Assembly: GCA_026182355.1 (NCBI GenBank)
Contig: JAPFBL010000309.1
Span: forward strand, 496,001 to 560,000
Direction of reading: 5' to 3'
Source of the DNA: Hermatobates lingyangjiaoensis
Lineage: Eukaryota > Arthropoda > Insecta > Hemiptera > Hermatobatidae
DNA: 64,000 nt
Under the pieces are notes generated by a model that did no database searches, was not told where the DNA came from, and saw nothing but the letters and a program-made list of their open reading frames with translations. Position numbers and translations under genes: made by a program. Below are positions 55,409 to 64,000 of the stretch, piece after piece (the first letter of the stretch is position 1; every line of letters begins with the position of its first letter).

Positions 55409-55838
55409 ATTTGTAAAAGTTGGAAGCAGTCGTTCATTTAAACATATATTGTTAAATAACGCCCCATATTTGGCTTGTAATCTGCTTCTTACACAATTTC
55501 TCCAGTTTCCGGAATTCCTTCCTCGTCTCTTCATTAAAACTATAAAGTCTATCACCAATATTACTAGTCGACATGTTTCGAATGTACCACATTCACACAG
55601 GGCGAAGCCCTGTAAACTTTCCATTAATAATCCATCTCTATATATATAACTAGCTTTCCTAGTATTACTCTCATTATTGTCCTGATGATGAATGTGGTAC
55701 ATTCGAAACATGTCGACTAGTAATATTGGTGATAGACTTTATAGTTTTAATGAAGAGACGAGGAAGGAATTTTGGAAACTGGAGTAATTGTGTAAGAAGC
55801 AGATACAAGCCAAATATGGGGCGTGATTTAACAATATA
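55409..55838. mobile_element. Family d PLE pair, head to head
   Basis: The arms (55447-55597 and 55686-55838) are reverse complements. Each runs from a hammerhead outward to a PLE N-terminal coding piece: on the right SFNEETRKEFWKLE, stop, KKQIQAKYGA; on the left strand LFNNICLNERLLPTFTN (55410-55480). So here the ribozyme lies directly 5' of the protein start, complementing the 54.4 kb copy where it lies 3' of the gene. A cgaagccctgtaaac-type centre of about 85 bases. The right arm ends at TTTAACAATATA in (TA)n. Confidence 0.75.
55679..55717 (+). ncRNA. Hammerhead ribozyme motif, family d, intact with GUC site
   Basis: Stem I GTC 55679-55681 with GAC 55715-55717; core CTGATGA 55682-55688; stem II 55689-55704 (GAATGT/ACATTC, six pairs, loop GGT); GAA 55705-55707; palindromic ACATGT 55708-55713; C17 at 55714. 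The triplet is GUC, the classical hammerhead cleavage site. The strongest stem II in the window. The mirror copy at about 55557-55600 has its core changed to CTGTGTG and is dead. Confidence 0.75.
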
Positions 55839-56929
55839 TATATATATATATAATTAACTAACAGTGATGAATGGGGATGAGACCAGTTTCTTGAACATTC
55901 AATCCTGGACGTTCGAGTTTTCTTAAAATCATTATCATAGAAAAAGTAGAAATACTTGAAATTTAACACACTACTCAAAGATAAGCTATTCAAATGAAAA
56001 AATCATTAATCAACAACTATTGTTGTTTAATTGTTGTTGTTTAATGTTAATTAATCATTTGTGTTCACTAATAATTATTCATTAATTATATTTTATTAAT
56101 TAATAATATTTTATTTTATTAATAATAATATTTTAATATTTCCAATTTGTTTTAATATTGTAATTTGCAATAGTGTTTTTTTCAATATTAAATATCCGTA
56201 CTTTTACCTTTGATAAGATTTTTTATAAATTATAAACGTTGCAAAAAGAGTTTCATTGAATGTTGAAGAAACTGACTGCATCTTTAATCATCTTTTTTAG
56301 TTAATTATATATGACACAGTCGATAATTTATTACTGTTGAGAAATTTATTATTACTGAACATTAATAGCTTATTACATAGCTGAAGCTGCTGCAAATTTT
56401 AATTATATATATAGTCTCATAAATCCATGTAATTTTACAATGCTTTTAATATAATATATTCATAATGAATATATTAACAATATGTTTATTTAATATATTA
56501 ATATATTATATATAATTATTAGAAAAGAGTTATCAAGAGAAACATAAACAAGAAACATAAAGCTCACATTCATTGGAAATTGGTGTAATTTAAATTAACT
56601 TTACTTTCTCTGTCAAGCCCGATTCCAGAGATGGTTGTATTTCTCTGAATGATTTTTAGAATTGTCTACTTCATTGATTACTGAACAAATAAATGTTGCC
56701 ATCGACTTTTTGTTTAATAATTAATTAAATTCAGTTTAATAGCTCAAAAGTTAAAAGTTTTTTGGTGACGATTTTGTAGTAAGATGATTTTTCTAAAACA
56801 TGATGAAATTGTTAAAGATTTATGTACATGACAGCTATGGAACAGACAAATATATACACAGACAATATACGTATATATTAACATACATAATACGTTATGG
56901 ATTTAAATAAATTGTGTTTTTCATTGTGT
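55839..56929. other. AT-rich sequence with one PLE trace
   Basis: 56380-56415 reads gctgaagctgctgcaaattttaat, then TATATATA, resembling the codons for AEAAANFN at the N-terminal block of the 30.6 and 32.1 kb relics, again merging into TA. Otherwise (tta)n-rich DNA near 56000-56130 and nothing more. Confidence 0.35.
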
Positions 56930-57200
56930 CCAAGGGCTTTATTCACCCGGTTGAGTTGCATAGAAATTGTACGTTTGTCCACAAAAGTTGGTCTAATTTA
57001 TGTCTAGCCGGTATGAGGAATAAAAGCGGTTTTTCGTTGGTCCGAGCAGGTGGAGCCATGGTCTAATCCACCACTGCTCCTCTCACCAGGCAATTTGCAT
57101 TAAATAAGACTCTGGTTGCAGGTGTTCTGGACGATATATAAGGTTCCTTCTTTCGTTCCCTCTCAGGCCCTACTCAACTCTTTCTTCCACTACCCTTTCA
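56930..57200 (+). promoter_or_regulatory. GC-richer block with TATATAAG
   Basis: Within a less AT-rich stretch, gcaggtgga (57046-57054) and tccaccactgc (57078-57088) pair as a hairpin. TATATAAG at 57135-57142 is followed by a pyrimidine-rich stretch (57147-57200). It resembles 2640-2910, but no exon follows. Speculative. Confidence 0.25.
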
Positions 57201-59029
57201 CAAAATAATTTAACCTATTTTGCTTCAACATACTTTTTTAGGTCTGTTGTTTTTTAGGTAATAATTTAGTCAATAGCCTGCAGAATTTTAAAACATACTA
57301 TAACAGAATTATCATTTTTTATAAAAAAAGTTTTAATTTAGTGTTCTACATTGAACGTGTACTAACACATATAACAGAACCATGTCGTTTTATCCGTTTT
57401 GTCTAACAGTATTTCTAATTATATTTTATATACTCTAATATTTTGACGAATAGAGAATATAGTATAATATATTCAAATGAAAAAATTTATTATGCTATAA
57501 TCTCGTATTATAGTTTAGATAGTTATCTTCAATAATTATTTATAGAAGCATACAAAAAAGATAAAGTTATACTATACTATAAAAAGCAAAGGAAATATTT
57601 AGCAAGTGAAACATAAACAAATTTACTATACATTACATGTCTTGGAAAGGTATGGCAAAATAAATAATTTTACTTTACAACAGATAACTTAGTATTAGAA
57701 GACTTATTATAAAGGTGACAATATCACATTGTAATTATATTTGAATAGAAAATTTAAAAAAAATCAGTCTCACTACTTTATTTACACACCTCGTATTTAT
57801 AAAATTGAACACATTTATGCGTTTGAAGTTTCCTGAATCAATTACTTAATTTTTATTATCTGCAGTGTGTGAGGTGTTAAAGACCTCAGATGTGCTGCAG
57901 AACCCACCTTTGGTGTGCGAAGTTTATATTTTACCCAAAAAATTGTCATTATGATGTAAGTGAACTCTACACTTTCCTATATTTTGTATCATAATAAATT
58001 CACCTTATTGCCCATTACGTGTTTTTAACCCAATTTTTTTCGTTAGCTAAAATATTATGTAACGTTATGTAATTTTCCAAATAATAGTTAACTAATGTTT
58101 CCAATAACTGGCAAAGTATTATTTATCTAAAATCATTTTGATGATGCAAATTATTTAAATAATAATTGTACAGCTCTACATTTTTGAATCAGAAAGAATT
58201 TTCAATTTTATTGTAAAATATAAAAAAATGTTAATGATGACAGTGCAAATTCAGAACGTAACTTTGAATAAAAAGTATTAAATTTAATCTAAAAGAAAAC
58301 ATAATTTTTTTTCAAATTTTATGATTTTTTAATTTTTATTTTATATTTTTTATTTATTTATTTTATACATTTTATATTTTTTGTATGGGTGGATTTAAAG
58401 TTAAATTAAAATAATAAAATGTTAAGTAAATAAAGTTAATAATGAAAATAAATTGTGTTTCACAACATAAGGTTTTTCTCTTGATCAGAAAATAAAGGTG
58501 TAAATATTTAAGCAAAACGAACTTGCACCATTAGAAAGTTATATGTTTTCTAAATGAACAAAACTAGTATAAACTATATATTAGTTTCATGTAATAAGTT
58601 TTATGTTTGCTCACCAAAAACACAAGCAGCAATTTTATTATAAGTAAAATACTTTTTGTTATATATATTTACTTTACCTGCACTATTGTGTATATTTATA
58701 TAAAGATACGCAAACTCTCAGCAGACTGATCTAATCTATTTTGTATAGGTTTTTACAAGCATTCATTCTTTTATTAAGTTATATGAAATATTTTGTTTGT
58801 ACGTCCTTACCTATAAAAATAATTATTTTCTAATTTAATTTTATCTTTATAGTACAAACACTAACATTATTTCATTAGTTAATTCCTGAAAGTAAAGAAT
58901 TATGAACTTATATAGTTTTCTGGGACTGTGCACTTTATTGGTTTCTACATATTGATAATTTTTACTTAACATTGTTATAAAAAGCCATCATATCTCTTGA
59001 CTTTTTGTTGTAGTGTCCAACCGGATACG
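57201..59029. other. AT-rich sequence, nothing recognised
   Basis: No reading frame, repeat or RNA motif stands out. Confidence 0.45.
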
Positions 59030-59340
59030 TTCTCTGTGGTACTAAATATACAATTATTTATGACTTTTTACTTTACTATAAGTAATGTATAGTGATCGTG
59101 AAAAAATTCGATTCCAGATTTTGACAGAATTATATGTTTTGAGGTCTCAAAAGTCGTTTTATTATGTTTTTTCGATGATGTCTGTGTGTGTGGGTGGGTG
59201 AGTGTGTTAGCATTGCTTGTTACCACGCTACGGTCCAGAATCTTTGATGAATCAAGTTGATATCTTACACAAAAATGGGCCCTAAAGTGTAGATGATCCC
59301 TATTGCTTCGGAAGAATCATGCATGAAGGAAAAGTCACTT
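59030..59340 (+). repeat. Dispersed repeat with a GT-rich centre
   Basis: gtatagtgatcgtgaaaaaattcgattc (59090-59117) matches 39790-39820. Further on: tttgaggtctcaaaagtcg, a tgtgtgtgtgggtgggtg tract and gatatcttacacaaaaatgg. Moderate complexity, no frame. A transposon fragment of unknown class. Confidence 0.5.
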
Positions 59341-62300
59341 TTTTTGCCAAAAAGCAGTTTTTAGGAAACATGTTTTTTTTTCTTAACAGGTAGGTTTAGA
59401 GTTTTGAAATTTTGACATTATCTTTGCACTTACAAATTCACTAAACGAAAAATATATTCAAATTTTTAAAACAAGGGGAAAAATTTGATTTTCAATAAAA
59501 TATATAAATTATGACTTACAATTCAATCTCAAAGCTTGTGAGAGTGATACAAGCTATACCATTTGACGGATCAAAATGATACTATGTTTAAAGGTAGAAC
59601 ATTTTATGGAGAATGATTTAAGATAATTGTTTTGTAAATTACATTTCTTCAAAGGGGTATTATAATATGATTTCTGTTTTCAGAAAATGTATTTTGACGC
59701 TAAAAGGCTCATTAAAAGATCATCAAAATTTTGACCAAAAATTGAGCAAAAAATTAGTAATTTTTAAAAAAAATTCATGAAATTTTAATTAGGGCAAATA
59801 TCAATAAAGCTATAAGAATTGTTTGTTTATCCTGGACTAAGGAATCACCTGCTACACTTGTCAAATTTCTGTTATTTCTTTACATTGTTTACCTTGATTT
59901 AGAAATTTTTTGAGCGACTCCACTGTGATAAAATTGATGTTTATAATGCAAAAATTTTAAATAATTTATTGACTGAATTCAATAATTTTAAAGAATTTTT
60001 ACAAATTGTTGCTGTTTATTACAGTAAAGTAAATCTATCATAACTCAGTTCAACAGTCATTATTTATTATGTTTTTGCGTAAATTTGGAACATCAATCAA
60101 TGATGCTATGCAACTGACTTAATATCATTTTAGCATAGCGCACCCAAATTAATTGACTTCCAAATTTGAATCTCCATCAGTGAATACAAAATACATTTTA
60201 AGTCCAAGAGAATTTAAAATTAACGGCTTGGATAATTTTCTGCAAATGATAAATAAAAATATTCAGTCAAAAAAAATTTGCTGCAATTCTTTATATTTTT
60301 TCCGTGATAAATTTATAAGTTTGTATATAGAAAAATATAGCTGAATATTAATTTCTGTCTTATGATTATGGTAATATTTTATTATTAATTTACTTGAATT
60401 ACTGGCACATTCGTAACGAATATTAGGCAATACTCATTACGATATGAGTCTTCATTATTTGAATTTCAGTGGATAATGTAGTTGATTTTGTAAAGCGATT
60501 GGAGGTTGGAGTCGAAACTGATGAAGGCAACTGTGTTATGGATCCAGGTGAACACTTATAATGGTTATCAGATAATGGGAAGAGATCAGTGGTCCGTTTG
60601 GGTTAATTGGTGTACGCTAGATGCGATTGGACCACTTAGAACTGGTCCCTAATATCCCCACACTGCAAACATGATTTATTCACTACTAACACCACACAAT
60701 GCTAATACCAATCTCAATTACTTATTTCCCAATGGAACTCAAATTTTTAACATTTTATTACCCAGACAATCTCAAATTAGCATCATTTATCGTTGTTTAT
60801 TTATAAAAGTGGATCTTTATTTTATTGCCATATACAATACTGATCAACATTTATGTCCATCAAATATCACAAATCATTTAATAGTATCATAAGAGAAATT
60901 TATTTCGACTGCAAGTATTTTAACATTCGAATAAAATTAATGATGTTAATATAAGCTAAATTCATGCATATTATTAATATCACAGAAGTTATTAAGCCAA
61001 ATATTATAGCAATCCTTCATATCTAGTAAATCGTTATGTATACGCCCAACTGATTTCGTAAGTAGTGTACGATGATCCTACTAGAGAAATCTGTTAGTTG
61101 TTTACAACAACAATTCACGATTTACAACGTATTTTTATAATGATATGATATTAGTATATGCTTCAATATATAATAGTAACGGAAAAGTACTAATTAAGGA
61201 CATTCTGTGTATTGTATTTAAGATTTCGGACAATGAAGGTCACAGTGATACGTTCCATCAGTATTTACCATTTCCACCTATTTTCTCGGTCGAATAGTTA
61301 CAATGAACTAACTGCCTGTGAACACCTGCAAATCTTATTTTTAGATACCAGGAATTCAGTGTTTCAATCCCGATTAAATAAAAGTTTGTTAATCTCATTT
61401 TAATTTTAAATTCAAAAATTTGAACAAATTTGACTATACATACTGAGTGGAATGAATGAACTGATCTATCACTAAATATCATATTCAAGCATATATCACA
61501 CTCCTGCTTTCCTTTCACCACATTAATTTTACCATATATTAGACGAGATTCATACAGCTGTCAGGAATGGAAATTATAACAAATACTGAAAAGCAGACAA
61601 TCTTCTTATTACTTAAATTAAAAATTCAGTTATTTTGAAACAGTTAAATATGTTTTCATTCTGACAAAAAAACTCAATACAGCTTTTTTGAAACAAATTC
61701 CTGTGTAGAATTCTTTTTAAAAATCTGTTTTTTTTATATTCACAAATTTTTAAAAGCTAAAACATTTCATATCAAATAGATTGTTGTTCCTCCAAGATTT
61801 ATATTTAAAAAACAACAGACAAGAATAAAACTAAGACAGCAATGAAAGTCCAAACAAATATTGAAAGCCATAACCAACTTATATTCAGGAGAAATGCAAT
61901 TGAAATGTAAGTAATATATTCACATTGTCATGACTCAAAAGCAAAAACAACGTTGATAATACTCCACTTGTACATGTTAGTCATGTGGAAATTCATTTAT
62001 ACACTGAACTCTTTGAAACTTGAGAGTGAATCTCAAGAAAGAATCTATTTGAAAAATCAAATCAAATTTCAAGAACCTTTCAAACTACAAGAATGAGCAT
62101 GATATTCTTTCGTTATACTTCTTGATTGAACTGTAAAAAAATTCTTACAATATATTTATTGTCATATTTTATATTTATGATTAAATAACTTATACCACAA
62201 ACATAAAAAAACCAAGATAATGACCAAAATTTATAACCCAACGTATAATACACTAAATAATTTTTAAATATTTTGTGGCTTATTCAACCAAAAGTACCTC

Positions 62301-63209
62301 AGAAAACACAAATTCATTCATTTCATGACTAAACTTCTATAATGTGACAAATACTTTTATATGCACATGAAATTTATTTATTGACATCAAATTTTTTTCA
62401 AATATTCTTATGTTGTCTATTACTCCAAATTGATTGCCGTTATTATCTGAAAAGTAAATCTATTTTACAATTGAATAATGAAAGTATTCAACATATGAAT
62501 AAAATATTTTATTCTAAACTGCACAAGTTTTCCTATTGAATCCCTGATAGCCGATTATGAATGTTGCGTTGTTAATATTTAAAATGTAATTCCCTATGCA
62601 TTAACTGATAAATATTAACATACATAATAAAAGAAAATGTTTTCATTGCTACATTTCTTCTACTTCGAACATGTATGATCAAGTAATTTTTGGGTAGTAA
62701 GTAGCTCAAATTTGTAAGTTATTTTTTTTAAATTCGCATATGGTTTCAGTTTTTTCTTCTATACGTAACTCCTGATATAAATGCATCACTCATTGATGGC
62801 ATCAGTCCAACATCAATCACCATACATAATGAAGACTGACTAAAATTTACACAAGTATGTCAAAATGTTTTAAATGCGAACATTCAATACTCAAAAATGT
62901 TAAATATATTCCAATTTAATTTCAACGAAAGATAATTTATTTTGAGTTAATTGAAGCACTGCCATAATGTCCCATTTTATTAATTTAAAAAATGTTGTAA
63001 TTTTTAAAAATATCATTGCTTAAAAACACAATTTTATACTTATCATTATGTACAGATAATCACTATTGAAGGTAGTAAAGAAATTGTTTTAATTTTTGTT
63101 TTCAATAATACTGAGTTTTCAGTTATTTTCAAAACAAAGTAAAACAAGAAAGCTCTTACGAAATTTCAATTTAATTGATTAAAAATTATAAACATTTGTA
63201 GTGGTTTAT
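59341..63209. other. AT-rich sequence; one denser spot
   Basis: 60470-60680 is less AT-rich (gaagagatcagtggtccg, gcgattggaccac) with cagtggtcc and ggaccac forming a small inverted pair. The ORFs at 60153, 60671, 61212 and 61258 (minus) have no recognised domains. No gene supported. Confidence 0.4.
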
Positions 63210-63555
63210 TCAAGTTCGACTCAGTATTGACGAAGAGAATAGCTTTATAAACCAGAGTATGCAGCTAGTATATAGTTTGTACTTATTTCTTCCCGAACTC
63301 TTTTGCTTACCCGGACTTGTCTTCTCAGGCCGTTCTTCTCTTTCCTGCACTGTAATTCCTTTAGAATACCTCCCTTGCCTCCACTTTTCTCAACACCACG
63401 TCTGATATTTTTGCACCACTTGTTTCAGTATCAGTTGGACTTTCACGAATACCACTTTGTTTAGTTCAAAGATCTTAGTCATTTTTCTGATTTCTTACTG
63501 TAATTTGCAAGTTGATTTTTATTCTAAGTGTTTACTGTGTAATCATGTTTTATGT
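63210..63555 (+). mobile_element. Longer HHR family b copy, decayed
   Basis: The body (63285-63460; gaactcttttgcttacccgg, tctttcctgcactgtaat, tctcaacaccacgtctgat) equals the minus-strand copy at 29.8-29.96 kb. Then TTCAAAGATCTTAGTC, tttcttactgtaatttg and ttgatttttattc. GAAA and CUGANGA boxes are damaged. Confirms the extended family b structure. Confidence 0.65.
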
Positions 63556-63559
63556 ATCT

Positions 63560-63725
63560 ATGTATGCCCAAATATAGTTCAAACAGACATATATAATTCA
63601 AAGACAAAATTAGAATAGAATCAAAAAAAAACATACAATTTCACTCTAATTTTTGGTTTGAACATCTTCAAAATAAAGCGAGAAAGCCCAAACGCATAAT
63701 GTAGAAGATGGTACAAAACAAACTG
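63560..63725 (-). repeat. Decayed HHR family a element
   Basis: Minus strand: TTTTGAAGATG, TTCAAACCAAAAATTAGAG, then the tail with ctatattt and gaactat-like blocks, as in 2199-2290. The core has lost C3/U4 and GAAA has become AAAA. A dead copy right beside the family b copy. Confidence 0.6.
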
Positions 63726-64000
63726 TATTGCCTTGAACGAGGTTAGTTAGAGAAAAGAACTAGTCGATGCAGGATGCAGACATACGGCGAAAATGACAAA
63801 TAATCAAATCACCGAGAGAAATATTAGAGCGATGAATTCAGTAGATTAGTGAAGATAATAAATTATCAAATTACTGAGAAAAGTAAAGAAGAATTATTGC
63901 TGCATATTGGTGATCATTTTGCAACTATTAGCTTTATATATATCCAGGTAACTCACCACAAATGATTGAAGATAATCGCTGTACCTTGAAGAAAAGAATT
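63726..64000. other. Unassigned sequence
   Basis: No recognisable feature to the end of the window. Confidence 0.4.

Overview
The window is AT-rich, repeat-dense eukaryotic DNA with no complete host protein-coding gene that I can recognise. It looks like an invertebrate animal genome. It holds Penelope-like retroelements (PLEs) with a GIY-YIG endonuclease, a Helitron with a PIF1-type helicase fragment, a hAT-like inverted repeat, tRNA-derived SINEs and very many (TA)n tracts. An arthropod such as a crustacean would fit, but this is a guess; nothing here fixes the species. The window could be intergenic or lie inside a very large intron.

The dominant theme is a swarm of short elements that carry hammerhead-ribozyme (HHR) motifs, often next to PLE coding fragments and (TA)n tracts. 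I sort them by core sequence into families a to i. Each shows the order CUGANGA box, stem II, GAA, a 4-6 nt self-complementary stem III without a proper loop, an H residue, then a 3' strand pairing with the bases just before the box. Best copies: family a at 2199-2232 and 37127-37159(-); family b at 36234-36276, 41449-41491 and 55228-55270; family c at 38672-38713 and 38566-38607(-); family d at 55679-55717. Family e (12673-12715 and 12942-12984) is structurally perfect but has C3 changed to U in both arms of a near-identical palindrome. Hammerheads in PLEs are established knowledge; the assignments here are by eye.

Region by region: 1-8.5 kb has a GC-richer block with a 110-codon ORF, HHR-a/b/c relics and a TATA/CCAAT-like block at 2.64-2.91 kb. 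8.5-9.1 kb is a hAT-like foldback. 11.3-11.6 kb is a 171-bp tandem duplication and 12.6-13.05 kb the family e foldback. 13.7 kb is a SINE; 15.8-16.6 kb is a strange homopolymer-rich stretch. 17.4-17.8 kb has a T30 tract next to GC-rich sequence. 21-30 kb holds scattered HHR relics. 30-38 kb has PLE N-terminal relics, a MITE-like palindrome, a SINE, and a Helitron split by an HHR-a element. 38-45 kb holds an HHR-c palindrome, a SINE, a duplicated composite unit and family f PLE copies with a GIY-YIG remnant. 45-49.8 kb is mostly empty. 50-56 kb is the PLE cluster, including a frameshifted PLE at 52977-54221 with reverse transcriptase and GIY-YIG parts. 56-64 kb is mostly unremarkable apart from a promoter-like block, one dispersed repeat and a longer HHR-b copy.

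The pieces fit one retroelement life cycle: reverse transcriptase plus GIY-YIG endonuclease, a 3' region with a hammerhead, then run-on into the 5' part of the next unit that stops in (TA)n. Most copies are truncated and many are paired head to head, giving long hairpins.
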